DNA from: Caldilineaceae bacterium bin5
GTDB lineage: Bacteria; Chloroflexota; Anaerolineae; Caldilineales; Caldilineaceae
Length of the DNA: 36,996 nucleotides
Assembly: GCA_002238445.1 (NCBI GenBank)
Contig: MPML01000049.1
Location: 1-36,996 of the forward strand
Direction of reading: 5' to 3'
The notes beneath the pieces are model-generated. The model was not told the DNA's origin. It made no database searches and saw only the letters and a program-made list of their open reading frames with translations. Both the position numbers and the translations under genes were made by a program. Each line of letters begins with the position of its first letter. Within the stretch, counting starts at the first letter, position 1. This document shows, piece by piece, positions 8,677-17,323 of this stretch.

Positions 8677-9930
8677 ATGACAGAAGCCAAGACCGTTTCC
8701 GCTGAGCTGGTCACGTCGGGTACTGAAATTCTACTCGGTGACATCGTTGATACGAACGCCGCCTGGATTGCGCAGCAACTCAGGGAGATAGGGGTCAATC
8801 TGTACTATAAGACCACTGTCGGCGATAACGAGCCTCGACTGCGCGGCGTGTTGGAGACCGCCCTGACACGTAGCGACGTCGTTCTAATTACAGGAGGCCT
8901 GGGACCCACCGCCGACGACATCACGCGCGACGCCATCGCAAATGCCACCGGTTGTCCCCTGGAAAGACACACAGACATCGAAGACAATCTGCGCGAGCGA
9001 TTCTCCCGCTGGGGCTACCAGCGTATGAGCGAAAACAATCTTCGGCAAGCACAGATTCCGGAATCAGCGACCATACTCGAAAACCCGGTCGGCACTGCTC
9101 CCGGATTCATCAGTTATGATCGTAGGCACGGGCGAGACGGAAAAGTGATCGCCATGCCGGGCGTTCCGCGTGAAATGAAGCGAATGATGGCCGACCTTGT
9201 GCTGCCATTCCTGCAGGAGTTGACGGGTGGCGTCGGCATCATTCGGCGACGGATTTTGCGAACTGTGGGCATTGGCGAAAGCAGTCTCGACGCCGAGCTG
9301 GGCCACCTTATGGACAGCACCAACCCAACAATGGGCTTGGCCGCCCACCTGGGTCAAGCCGATGTTCGAATCGCAGCCAGGGCTGCCAGCGCCGAAGAAG
9401 CCGAAGAGCTTCTCGACACAATGGAAGAGAAAGTGCGCGCCGTTATCGGCAGTTACATCTATAGCACCACGCCGGATGAAGCGGTCGAATCCGTCCTGGC
9501 GCGGCTGCTGCACGAGGCTGATGCAAGCGTAGCTCTGTTGGAAACGGTCACCGGCGGAACGATTGCCGACCGTCTGAATAAGGGCGTCAACCCTGAAAAT
9601 CCCGTTCGAATTCTGCATGCCGATGCAGAGGCATCGGCCTTGCGGACACTACTTGACAAGCCTCCAGCGGGCGAAGTTGCACACGAGCTGGCGCTGCAGC
9701 TTCGGATGGAATGCAATGTTTCACACGGGCTGGCCGTAATCACAAGCGGCAAACCGGACGAGACCTTCCATTCCAACCAGGGAGGCGAAACATGGATTGG
9801 CTGCGCTGGCCCGGACCGCACTGAAGTGGCGCGCTTCCCTTTCGGCGGCGCCGACCGTCTTACAAGTGCCTGGGTCGGCAATCGCGCGATGGACCTGCTC
9901 CGTCGTATCCTGCTGGACCTTGAAATCTAA
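8677..9930 (+). CDS. cinA: CinA-family protein with degenerate C-terminal domain
   Basis: A 417-residue, full-length CinA layout. The N-terminal molybdopterin-binding-like (COG1058) domain spans about 8-175, with TSGTEILLGDIVDTN (13-27), TGGLGPTADD (72-81) and MPGVPREM (160-167). This domain in family members hydrolyses ADP-ribose or related pyrophosphates. A linker domain at about 185-265 follows. The C-terminal domain (about 266-417) corresponds to the nicotinamide-nucleotide amidase PncC, but its hallmarks are altered: the usual A-E-S-C-T-G-G reads L-E-T-V-T-G-G (288-294) and the usual T-G-I-A-G-P loop reads T-S-G-K-P-D (356-361). I infer that the amidase activity is lost or changed while the N-terminal enzyme is intact. 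The upstream gap of 80 bases shows no clear promoter. Confidence 0.88.
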   Translation: MTEAKTVSAELVTSGTEILLGDIVDTNAAWIAQQLREIGVNLYYKTTVGDNEPRLRGVLETALTRSDVVLITGGLGPTADDITRDAIANATGCPLERHTDIEDNLRERFSRWGYQRMSENNLRQAQIPESATILENPVGTAPGFISYDRRHGRDGKVIAMPGVPREMKRMMADLVLPFLQELTGGVGIIRRRILRTVGIGESSLDAELGHLMDSTNPTMGLAAHLGQADVRIAARAASAEEAEELLDTMEEKVRAVIGSYIYSTTPDEAVESVLARLLHEADASVALLETVTGGTIADRLNKGVNPENPVRILHADAEASALRTLLDKPPAGEVAHELALQLRMECNVSHGLAVITSGKPDETFHSNQGGETWIGCAGPDRTEVARFPFGGADRLTSAWVGNRAMDLLRRILLDLEI

Positions 9931-10093
9931 CAGATGGGCTGTTCCTCTGAGGAGGAAAGAGAAAGGAGGAGAACGAACACGACCCGATTTCCCATCCTCA
10001 CTTCTCGAAGTTTTCTCGTCCCGCACATATTGCAATCAGGAATGGGGCTAGGCGCTAGCGGTCCGTCCAGACCCACCGACGAACTTTCCGGCT

Positions 10094-11392
10094 ATGAGCC
10101 TGAGGCGTAACCTCCCAGTTCCCCTAAGACATTCACGACCTACGCTGAAGCGCGGTCTGCCCGCGTTCGTGCGGCCCTACCTGCTACTCATTCTTGGCAG
10201 CGCCATACTGCTCAGCTTTGTCTTCGCCAGCAATGACAAGGAGTCAACGGCCGACGACCAGGTCGACGGCTCCCATTCCCAGAATGCCCAAACCGATGCG
10301 CCCCCAGCCGGCAGCAGCACAGATGAAGAGTTCCCTACTCTCGCGCCAACCAAGCAACAGGGACAGGCGGCTGCCATCGAGGCCACGCCTACGCCCACAC
10401 CTAGTTCGACACCCCTTCCCACAGCTACACCAACACCTAGCCCGCCGCCAACTCCCACCGTGGAGCCCTTGAATACGACGACAAACATCCTGATCTTGGG
10501 AAGCGACCAGAGGCCTGATCAGCCCAACTGGCGCACCGACGTCATAATCCTTCTGATGATGAACCCCGATCTAGGCGAGGCAGCCATCGTCTCCTTTCCT
10601 CGCGATATGTATATCGATCACATCCCAGGGCACCTGCCAAATCGGATAAATGTAATCGACTATCTGGGAGAGATGGACGCGCCAGGGGGTGGGGGCCCCA
10701 GGTTACTGATCTCAATCCTGGAGGACCGGCTTGGGATCTCTATCGACAACTACATTCGATTCCGCTTTGAAGGATTCAAAAACGTGATCGATGCCTTGGG
10801 AGGCCTCAAGATTCACGTAGACTGCTATCTGTATGAAGTCTATCCGGAAGAGGGGATCTATCTGAACCTGCCGCCAGGAGAACATCTTTTGGACGGCGAA
10901 CAGGCGCTCAGCTACGTGCGCAGCCGCAGAGCAGGCGGCGGAGACTTGGAACGTGCGCGCCGGCAACAGCGCGTCGTCTGGGCCCTGCGCCGACAACTTT
11001 CCGAGCAGAATCTGCTGCCGCGCGCGCTCGGCCTGTATGACGCACTGCGCTACTCTGTTGACACCGATGTGGGCAAATGGGACACCCTGAAATTCGGACG
11101 GTTTGGGCTCTCACTGAATGAATCGAGCATCAAGGGACTGGTGCTGGCTCCTCCGGATGCGATGAAGCCTGGATGGCGGGCGGGCATGTCGGTTTTCGTG
11201 GTGGATTGGGACTACATCGCTGACGAACTTCAGCGCGTTTTCGACAGGCCACCGCTGATAGAAACAAATACCTCAATCAGCCCCAATAACCCTCAACCGG
11301 ACGACGGAGGAGGGTCCGCGCCCGTTTCGCGACCGGAATGTCCTGGCCAGATTGGGCAAGGCGTGAATGGATTAACCTTCTTCGACTACTAA
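10094..11392 (+). CDS. LytR-CpsA-Psr (LCP) family cell-envelope protein
   Basis: LCP proteins transfer polyprenyl-phosphate-linked glycopolymers to the cell wall or other acceptors outside the membrane. This one has 432 residues: an N-terminal basic stretch, one membrane helix (about 28-46), a disordered linker ending in a Thr/Pro-rich tract (about 97-126), and the LCP domain at about 130-300. Recognisable family residues are NILILGSDQR (131-140), R147/D149, SFPRD (167-171), the GG-L-I segment, D233-ALGG (233-237), YVRSR (274-278) and the R-Q-Q region near 290. A Pro/Asn-rich tail follows, ending near a C-P-G-Q segment. The polymer substrate cannot be told. It stands at the end of the plus-strand run and converges on the methyltransferase, 26 bases away. 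No visible Shine-Dalgarno. Confidence 0.92.
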   Translation: MSLRRNLPVPLRHSRPTLKRGLPAFVRPYLLLILGSAILLSFVFASNDKESTADDQVDGSHSQNAQTDAPPAGSSTDEEFPTLAPTKQQGQAAAIEATPTPTPSSTPLPTATPTPSPPPTPTVEPLNTTTNILILGSDQRPDQPNWRTDVIILLMMNPDLGEAAIVSFPRDMYIDHIPGHLPNRINVIDYLGEMDAPGGGGPRLLISILEDRLGISIDNYIRFRFEGFKNVIDALGGLKIHVDCYLYEVYPEEGIYLNLPPGEHLLDGEQALSYVRSRRAGGGDLERARRQQRVVWALRRQLSEQNLLPRALGLYDALRYSVDTDVGKWDTLKFGRFGLSLNESSIKGLVLAPPDAMKPGWRAGMSVFVVDWDYIADELQRVFDRPPLIETNTSISPNNPQPDDGGGSAPVSRPECPGQIGQGVNGLTFFDY

Positions 11393-11418
11393 CCTTCGAT
11401 CGACGCGCGTCAGAATTC

Positions 11419-12054
11419 TCAGGAACCCTTTCTGAGAAGAAACCAGCGTGAAGGTCGTGAGGCCCGCGTGGACGAGATGCCTTTCTCTTCTGTTACAACT
11501 GCCATGCGGCTGCCGAAAAGCGAAGCTACCTCTCCTTCGTACATCCCCCTGGCCCCCGGGCCGTCAGTTGGATCTCTGTCAAACACGTACAGATGGTAGT
11601 AGCCCCCTTCCCGCAACACGCGACAGACTCCCTCGGCGTAGGCCGCACGGCGCGCGTCGGGCAGGCTGTGAAGGCAGCCAATATCTAATGCGTAAGCGGC
11701 CCCCGGTCGGTCTATTGGCAGCCTGCTGACATCTGCCTGCACGAAAGACGCTGTCCCGCCCATTGGGAAGGCCGCTTCCCGTAAATGTGCATCCAGGCGG
11801 CGTTTGGCATGCTGAAGCGCTTGTCCGGAAAGATCAATTCCTACTGCCCGCAAGCCCTGCCTTGCAAGAAAGAGCGTGTTGAGCCCTGTGCCGCAGCCAA
11901 TATCTATGGAGAAGCTGCCAGCAGCAAGCTCAGAATGTTCCTGCCAAAATTGCTGCACCTCCGGCGGAGTGATGCCTGTATCCCACGGCGTCTGGCCGCT
12001 GCGATAACGCGCATCCCAATGGGCCCGCAGTTCTCGCTCGCTCTCGTTTGTCAT
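11419..12054 (-). CDS. Class I SAM-dependent methyltransferase, TPMT-like
   Basis: A 211-residue Rossmann-fold methyltransferase. The opening HWDARYRSGQTPWDTG (12-27) is typical of the thiopurine-methyltransferase-like/TehB-like group. Motif I is SIDIGCGTGLNT (49-60) and the acidic residue after strand 2 is in GIDLSG. A later DIGCLHSL corresponds to motif IV. The substrate is unknown. I chose the start at 12054: it has AGGG about 7 bases upstream and matches the family N-terminus. An upstream ATG at 12090 would add 12 residues of no clear worth. It is the last gene of the long minus-strand run. Confidence 0.88.
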   Translation of the reverse strand: MTNESERELRAHWDARYRSGQTPWDTGITPPEVQQFWQEHSELAAGSFSIDIGCGTGLNTLFLARQGLRAVGIDLSGQALQHAKRRLDAHLREAAFPMGGTASFVQADVSRLPIDRPGAAYALDIGCLHSLPDARRAAYAEGVCRVLREGGYYHLYVFDRDPTDGPGARGMYEGEVASLFGSRMAVVTEEKGISSTRASRPSRWFLLRKGS

Positions 12055-12123
12055 TGAATGGCCCTGTGTTCTGCAGAGTCTGGAGAGCATGGGCCAGCCG
12101 CTGGCAAGTTGCCGATAATACCG

Positions 12124-13005
12124 TTACAAGTCATCTGAATCGCCGTTACCTTCGCTGGCATAGTCCCTTGCCTCCTCAAAGCTCTCGAAATCCTCGGTAA
12201 TAAACTCAATTATTCTTTCCGCCAGCACAACAGGCGACTCGATCATGGGACTGTGACCAACTCCTCTGAGGATCTCGAGGTTGGACGCCCCAGGAATCGC
12301 AAGCAGCGAACGCGTGGCGGCTTCTCTTTCGACAACAACGTCTTCAGTTCCAAGCAGCAGCAGCGTGGGCAAAGTCAGTCTGTGCCCCTCGTCCATCCTA
12401 TTCCAGCGCCCCAAGGCCTCGGCCACGCCGGTGAACGCCGCGGGCGCCATACCAGAAGCATCTTCGACTAACAGTTCGAAAAATGCCTCAAATTCAGCTC
12501 CTGTCATTGTAGGAGGTGGCACGGCAGGCATCAGCGCTGAAAGGGCTTGGCGCAAAAGGGATCGATCTTCCCGCATTTGCGACAGGAGCTGCAGCCCCTG
12601 AAGCGGCGTGAAAGCCCCCTCAATCGGCACACTGTCAATCAGAATCAGACTGTGCAACCGTTGGCGGTGACGCAGGGCGTACTCAATGGCGATTGCGCCG
12701 CCACTGCCGTGTCCTGCCAGGTCGAAATCCGCCAAGTCGAGACTCTCAACAAGCCCGGCAATATCTGCGGCCTGCTCCTCAATTCCGTACCCATCGTGAG
12801 AGTGGCTACTCTGACCACAACCGCGTAAATCGGGCGCAATCGCATAGATGGACTCTGGCAGTATAGCGAAAAATGGTTCCCACCAACGGCTGGAAGCGTG
12901 CGAGCCGTGTAGCAGAAGCAGGGGAACCCCGTCAGCGCTGCCCGACGTTCGAACACAATAGGTAAGACGTTCAGTTTCGATAAAATTCAAAGTTTCATTT
13001 CGCAT
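12124..13005 (-). CDS. Alpha/beta hydrolase fold protein with altered nucleophile elbow
   Basis: A 293-residue alpha/beta hydrolase. The oxyanion-hole strand LLLHGSHASSRWW (30-42), DLRGCGQS (59-66), cap region (about 125-200), acid loop GTEDVV and C-terminal GVGHSPM histidine loop are all in order. The nucleophile elbow, usually G-x-S-x-G, reads G98-H-G-S-G-G: glycine occupies the normal serine position and the serine is one residue later. It may be catalytically inactive, or use the shifted serine. The substrate is unknown. The ATG at 13005 is preferred; a TTG two codons upstream (13011) is possible. The C-terminus is acidic. A gap of 45 bases follows the preceding gene on the strand. Confidence 0.88.
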   Translation of the reverse strand: MRNETLNFIETERLTYCVRTSGSADGVPLLLLHGSHASSRWWEPFFAILPESIYAIAPDLRGCGQSSHSHDGYGIEEQAADIAGLVESLDLADFDLAGHGSGGAIAIEYALRHRQRLHSLILIDSVPIEGAFTPLQGLQLLSQMREDRSLLRQALSALMPAVPPPTMTGAEFEAFFELLVEDASGMAPAAFTGVAEALGRWNRMDEGHRLTLPTLLLLGTEDVVVEREAATRSLLAIPGASNLEILRGVGHSPMIESPVVLAERIIEFITEDFESFEEARDYASEGNGDSDDL

Positions 13006-13050
13006 AGCCAATATAAGTATCTACAACTACACACATAATAATCCTCTACA

Positions 13051-13479
13051 CTATTCCCGCCTCTTCATCTCTCTGCTCGCTTCATCATCCTCGGGCACGA
13101 AGATTAACAGCAAAGCCGCCGCGGCCGCTTGCAGGTAGGGCCCTTCAACGCGGCCGACTTCCTCCTCTGCAAATATCAATCCGCTTCGAATCACAGTTCC
13201 ATCCTCCTCCAGCCATCCCAGGCTACCCCCTTCGAAAAGGCCGTGGCTGTGAATTACCCCGTCGGCGGAAATCCCTCCCAGCTCCTTTTCGTCGAAGCGC
13301 GTTGAGCGAAAGATACGCCACCCGCCTTCCTCGCGTTGGCAGCGGCCAATCGTCAATCCTTTCCCCCATCGCAAGCGACAAATCTCGTCGTCGCTGACAT
13401 AGCCGACTGCATCTTCACCGCTGCTACGAAATCGAAAGATTGTTGTGCGTGTAGAAACTTCCTTCAGTGAGGATTCCAT
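13051..13479 (-). CDS. Small protein with beta-flower-like repeats, unknown function
   Basis: A 142-residue protein with no recognised family name. The sequence has repeated short G-x-[IVL]-x-x-D-G-x-[IV] strands: GYVSDDEI, GGISADGVIHS, GWLEEDGTVIRSG and EVGRVEGP. These are spaced about 20-30 residues apart and resemble the small beta-flower/flap type domains. A hydrophobic stretch AAAAALLLIF follows near 115-128, before a charged tail. This could be a peripheral helix rather than a membrane span. The start looks leaderless: TAGAAT lies 6 bases before the ATG. The fold is inferred from pattern only. Confidence 0.6.
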   Translation of the reverse strand: MESSLKEVSTRTTIFRFRSSGEDAVGYVSDDEICRLRWGKGLTIGRCQREEGGWRIFRSTRFDEKELGGISADGVIHSHGLFEGGSLGWLEEDGTVIRSGLIFAEEEVGRVEGPYLQAAAAALLLIFVPEDDEASREMKRRE

Positions 13480-13485
13480 GAATGA

Positions 13486-13514
13486 ATTCTATCACTTTGA
13501 TCAGCCCGCCCCAA
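13486..13514 (-). promoter_or_regulatory. Putative leaderless promoter of the 13479-13051 gene
   Basis: On the minus strand, TTGGGG (13514-13509) and TAGAAT (13491-13486) are separated by 17 bases. The ATG begins 6 bases after TAGAAT, so the expected transcription start falls on or next to the start codon. No Shine-Dalgarno sequence is present. Confidence 0.4.
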
Positions 13515-13571
13515 TGATTTGGGTCAGGCCAGTGGCCGCGCGGACGGAAGCGAGAGAGATTTTGGTGCCGT

Positions 13572-15149
13572 TCAGAGCCCGGTGAAGTGCGGTTTGCGGC
13601 TCAGGTCATGGAGGAGAACAGCAGCGGCATTTCTACCGGCTGCGCCCATGATGCCTCCGCCCGGATGCGTGCTGGCGCCGGTGAGATAGAGGCTTTTCGC
13701 TGGGCCGCGATAATTGCTCATCCCAAGCGCCGGCCGCATTGTGAACATCTGATTGACCGACATTTCAAGATGCATGACATTGCCCCGCAGCAGTCCCAAC
13801 TCTCTTTCCAGCCAGAGCGGGGTCTGCACAAGCCTGCCAACCACGGCCCCTGCTACGTTCGGCGCGTATTCAGCCAACTTGGCAAGCATGCGGTCAGCTA
13901 TCTCGTCGCCAATATCATCCCAGCTACCGCCCGAAGCCAGTTCATACGGAAAGTACTGTCCCCACAAAAACAGAACGTGTTTACCTGGCGGTGCCAAGGT
14001 CGAATCCACCGCCGAAAAAGACATCGCAATCAGGGCCGGATCTTCAGAAGGCCGTCCTCCCAGAAAGTCGCCGTAGGCGCGATCGAGATAGTCGAGATCA
14101 GGGCAGATGAACTGTAGTGCACGGTGTTCCGGGCGAGACCCGCCATCGGCAAATGTACTGCCGGCGGCGTAGTCGGGCAACGCATTCATAGCAAACCGCA
14201 CCATCATTCCAAACCCATTGCCAACCCGCGATCTCCGCGCCAGGGCGATACGCGCAGAGGGGACCTGTTCGGCCAGGAGCTTCAGTGTAGTGTGAATATG
14301 CGCGCCGGATACGACGGCTCTCTTGGCGGTGAACAGGTCGCCCTCTTCAGTGCGAACGCCAACTGCTCTCCCGCTTTCTACCAATATCCGTTCGACGCGA
14401 CAGCTCGTAGCGATTGAGCCGCCATGCGCTCTGATCATGCGCGCCAGCGCCTCGGTCAGCATACCCGAGCCGCCTCGCGGTCTCTTCACGCCGGAGCGGT
14501 GATACATCGGGTGCCAGAGCGCGAACGGGCCGCTCAGTCGCTCAGTGGGCGGTGGTCCCGACTGGGCTGCCATCCAGCCAATGACAGCCTGGACCTGAGG
14601 TGAAACGAATGACGTGCGCAGAAGTTTTCCATACCCGCCGAAAATAGCCGACAGCCGGCGCAAATCCTTCCGCACGCCGCTCTGGAAGCCCAAGGTCTTT
14701 ACCACGTTGAGTGGCGTGGGCGGGAGCATGAAGGACTCCACCATTGCCTCAGCCAGCGGACTCCAATCGTTGACATACTGGTAATAGTTAGCGGCATCCT
14801 CCTGGGAGACGGCGGCAATGCTTTCGCAGGTGCGGTCGAGGTCCTTCCAGACAAATAGCCTTGTGCCATCAGGGAAGGGCGCAAAAAATAGAGGGTCCAG
14901 GTCGATGTAACTGAGGCCGTATTCTTCCAGGCAGAGATCGCGAACAATCGGCGTGTGGTGAATGAGAATGTGCGCGCTGCCTCCCAGATCAAAGCGGTAT
15001 CCGGGGATTACCTCCTGCGTCACGACCGCGCCGCCCACTGTGGATCTGCCCTCAAGCATTCCGACATGGTAGCCGGCCTGGGCCAGATATCCTGCGCAGA
15101 CAAGGGCGTTGTGACCGGTTCCAACGAAGAGGACATCGAAATCTGGCAT
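13572..15149 (-). CDS. FAD-dependent phytoene-dehydrogenase/CrtO-like oxidoreductase
   Basis: A 525-residue flavoprotein. The N-terminal dinucleotide-binding motif is FVGTGHNALVCAGYL (8-22), followed by an acidic residue and GRSTVGG. The middle GGSGMLTEALARMI and the VSGA strand are typical of the CrtI/CrtO/PYROXD2 superfamily. The C-terminal FAD segment reads LTGASTHPGGGIMGAAGRNA. Such enzymes desaturate or oxidise carotenoids; the CrtO branch makes ketocarotenoids, and others act on unknown lipids. The exact substrate is not visible. The start lies 2 bases from the menA stop, so the two genes are probably co-transcribed, which fits isoprenoid/quinone chemistry. No carotenoid synthesis genes (crtB, crtE) are in the window. 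Confidence 0.85.
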   Translation of the reverse strand: MPDFDVLFVGTGHNALVCAGYLAQAGYHVGMLEGRSTVGGAVVTQEVIPGYRFDLGGSAHILIHHTPIVRDLCLEEYGLSYIDLDPLFFAPFPDGTRLFVWKDLDRTCESIAAVSQEDAANYYQYVNDWSPLAEAMVESFMLPPTPLNVVKTLGFQSGVRKDLRRLSAIFGGYGKLLRTSFVSPQVQAVIGWMAAQSGPPPTERLSGPFALWHPMYHRSGVKRPRGGSGMLTEALARMIRAHGGSIATSCRVERILVESGRAVGVRTEEGDLFTAKRAVVSGAHIHTTLKLLAEQVPSARIALARRSRVGNGFGMMVRFAMNALPDYAAGSTFADGGSRPEHRALQFICPDLDYLDRAYGDFLGGRPSEDPALIAMSFSAVDSTLAPPGKHVLFLWGQYFPYELASGGSWDDIGDEIADRMLAKLAEYAPNVAGAVVGRLVQTPLWLERELGLLRGNVMHLEMSVNQMFTMRPALGMSNYRGPAKSLYLTGASTHPGGGIMGAAGRNAAAVLLHDLSRKPHFTGL

Positions 15150-15151
15150 CG

Positions 15152-16141
15152 TCAGAGAACTATGCCGAGCGACAGCAGCAGACTATATTGGAGAGAAAGT
15201 CGGGCCGTCGCCGCCAACACTGCATTTAGCTCAGTGCCCACTGCCGAGTAGATGGACAGGACTCTCCTGGCGGCAAGCGGTACACTAAGGAAAGGAAGCA
15301 GCACTGCTGTTCCGAATCCGAATCCCTGCCACAGTACAAGAGGTGCAATATAGGCCAGAACGAGCAGAACCACGTACTGGCGCCGCGTTTTCTTGGGCCC
15401 GATAAACACTGCCAGCGTCCGCTTGCCGGCCCGGGCATCGGTCACGATATCGCGCAGATTGTTCACCACAAGTATGGCAGTAATGAGCATGCCTACCGGT
15501 GCTGCCGCAAGCAGTATGTCCGCCGAAATCCCTCCTGCCTGAACGAAGTAAGTGCCGCATACGGCGACAAGCCCAAAAAAGACGAATACGAAGAGGTCCC
15601 CCAGCCCATGGTAGCCAAAGGGGAACGGTCCTCCCGTGTATAACAGGGCGGCCAGCAGCGACGCAGCGCCCACCGCCAGTATGGGCCACCCGCCAACCAG
15701 GATCAGATAGATACCCACCAGAACGGCCAGGCCTGCAGTTGCGGCCATGCCCACGCCCATGTCTCGCGCGGAAAGGAGCCCCGCCGCCATTACACGCGTA
15801 GGGCCCAGGCGGTCCCGCGTATCAGCACCCTTCTTATGATCAAAATAATCGTTGGCGAAATTGGAAAGAATCTGCAACAACAGCGCGCCGGCAACAGCAG
15901 CAAGCGCCGGAGCAGGAGAGAACAAGCCGTCAGACCAGGCCAGAGCGGTCCCAACCAGGACCGGGGAAATGGCGGCCGGCAAGGTTCTGGGCCGGGAGGC
16001 AAGCAGCCATATCCGCCACTTTTTCGGTAAAGCCGCAGGGCCGCCGGACCCCGTCTCCCCATCTGAGTCACTTTGGTCGGCAGCTACCAGTTCCGGCCTT
16101 GGATTGTCCATGTCGTTTGCTGCCAAAGAGGGTAACTCCAA
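15152..16141 (-). CDS. menA: 1,4-dihydroxy-2-naphthoate polyprenyltransferase (MenA-like)
   Basis: UbiA-superfamily membrane prenyltransferase that attaches the isoprenoid tail to dihydroxynaphthoate in menaquinone synthesis. 329 residues with about eight to nine membrane helices. First Asp-rich motif: NDYFDHKKGADTRD (97-110). Second: NNLRDIVTDARAGKRTLA. The family hallmark LGPTRVMAAG follows the first motif. The first ~40 residues are a charged cytoplasmic extension. The listed start is TTG at 16141, 4 bases after the stop of the ten-pass membrane protein; an ATG at 16111 is an alternative. Neither has a clear Shine-Dalgarno sequence. Other UbiA members (ubiquinone, heme or chlorophyll) are less likely, given the RLGPTRV pattern. 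Confidence 0.88.
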   Translation of the reverse strand: MELPSLAANDMDNPRPELVAADQSDSDGETGSGGPAALPKKWRIWLLASRPRTLPAAISPVLVGTALAWSDGLFSPAPALAAVAGALLLQILSNFANDYFDHKKGADTRDRLGPTRVMAAGLLSARDMGVGMAATAGLAVLVGIYLILVGGWPILAVGAASLLAALLYTGGPFPFGYHGLGDLFVFVFFGLVAVCGTYFVQAGGISADILLAAAPVGMLITAILVVNNLRDIVTDARAGKRTLAVFIGPKKTRRQYVVLLVLAYIAPLVLWQGFGFGTAVLLPFLSVPLAARRVLSIYSAVGTELNAVLAATARLSLQYSLLLSLGIVL

Positions 16142-16145
16142 CGCA

Positions 16146-17216
16146 CTACGCGTGTCTTAACCGTTTGACCGACCGGGCTATCCAAAGGCCGAGCCAGAAG
16201 AGGCCGGCCAAGACAAACACCGAAGCGTATTCGATGATCGGAATACGCACTACCTCGTTGAGTCTGTACCAACCCATGTTGCTGTACACAAAGAGCGCGG
16301 AGCCTACGAACACACCGAGAATGAGCAGCCGAATTGGCAGCGACAGACCCAATCCATACATCTGTGTTACCACCAGGATTCCGGCAAAACCGAACAGAAA
16401 CATTGGCCAAAGGCCATTTCCCTGCATAACAGCAACCAGTGTTCCGTGGATCAGAACAGTCGCTTCCAGGCCAAAGGTCCACCAGCGGTTTGTATGGACA
16501 CGAGTGAAAAAGAGGCTGCCCTGCAACAGCAGCAGAAACATGTAAAAGAATCCGATCAGGTGACCGGACGTAGACACCATGGGGTGAAACCAGAAGGTGT
16601 AAATGATCGCCCACGCGAAAAAGTAGCCGTGGTAGGTGCGGGCGAAGCGGACAACCTCCTTGGGAAAAGGCACGGGCCGGCCGAAGAATTGGCCCCTCCG
16701 GTTATTTTCCATCAGGAGGACCCATACCAGCAGGACAATTACTGCGCCCTGGCTGCTGAAGATTGGGGTGTCCTGAGCAAGACCGTCATACCAGATGTGT
16801 GTCTGAACTAAATGCAGGAAGATGAAAAAGGCATTGGCAGCCAAGGCCCAGATGTTAACCTTATGCAACCCCTTCGTATAGCGATGTTTGCGGTAACTCT
16901 GCGCATAGTAAATGATGCCCCAAAGGACCAGCTGGTGTGCCAGGTAGAATCCCCAGGAGGTAGCGCGGGTCCAAAAAGTCGGGGCCGGGAGCTTCCAGTA
17001 GTACCAGCTGGCGCCGGTGTCTGGAAGCAGCTCAATGCTTGCCAGTCGAGAGTCCAGAGCCCAGATGAGGAGTGTGAACAGGGCGCTGAATGCTACACCG
17101 GCCCACAGAACGAAAGAGGAGGGAGGCCATGCATTGCTCCCTGATTCTGCCGACGTCGCAGATCCACTTTGGGGGCGGGCTACCTGCAGTGGCACGTCAG
17201 CTTGTTGTCTAGTCAT
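16146..17216 (-). CDS. Ten-pass membrane protein rich in His/Trp/Tyr, unknown function
   Basis: A 356-residue protein. I count about ten hydrophobic helices (for example SSFVLWAGVAFSALF, HLIGFFYMFLLLLQGS, LPIRLLILGVFVGSALF). Several helices contain histidines next to aromatic residues: FYLAHQLVLWG, FIFLHLVQTHIWY, ARTYHGYFFAW, FWFHPM, and VLIHGTL. Intramembrane histidines of this kind often bind heme or metals, but no family can be named and this is inference. The N-terminal ~35 residues are polar and probably cytoplasmic. It is followed 4 bases later by menA, so a link to quinones or electron transfer is worth considering. Start ATG with GGTGAG about 10 bases upstream. Confidence 0.75.
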   Translation of the reverse strand: MTRQQADVPLQVARPQSGSATSAESGSNAWPPSSFVLWAGVAFSALFTLLIWALDSRLASIELLPDTGASWYYWKLPAPTFWTRATSWGFYLAHQLVLWGIIYYAQSYRKHRYTKGLHKVNIWALAANAFFIFLHLVQTHIWYDGLAQDTPIFSSQGAVIVLLVWVLLMENNRRGQFFGRPVPFPKEVVRFARTYHGYFFAWAIIYTFWFHPMVSTSGHLIGFFYMFLLLLQGSLFFTRVHTNRWWTFGLEATVLIHGTLVAVMQGNGLWPMFLFGFAGILVVTQMYGLGLSLPIRLLILGVFVGSALFVYSNMGWYRLNEVVRIPIIEYASVFVLAGLFWLGLWIARSVKRLRHA

Positions 17217-17323
17217 ACCTGGTCATCTCACCTCAAAGTCTCGTGCAGCGTCGGACGAACTTTTCGGCATTTCGTATAGGAATTATTGCAACAGCACAAG
17301 AATTCCCTTTTCTGTCTCCCATT

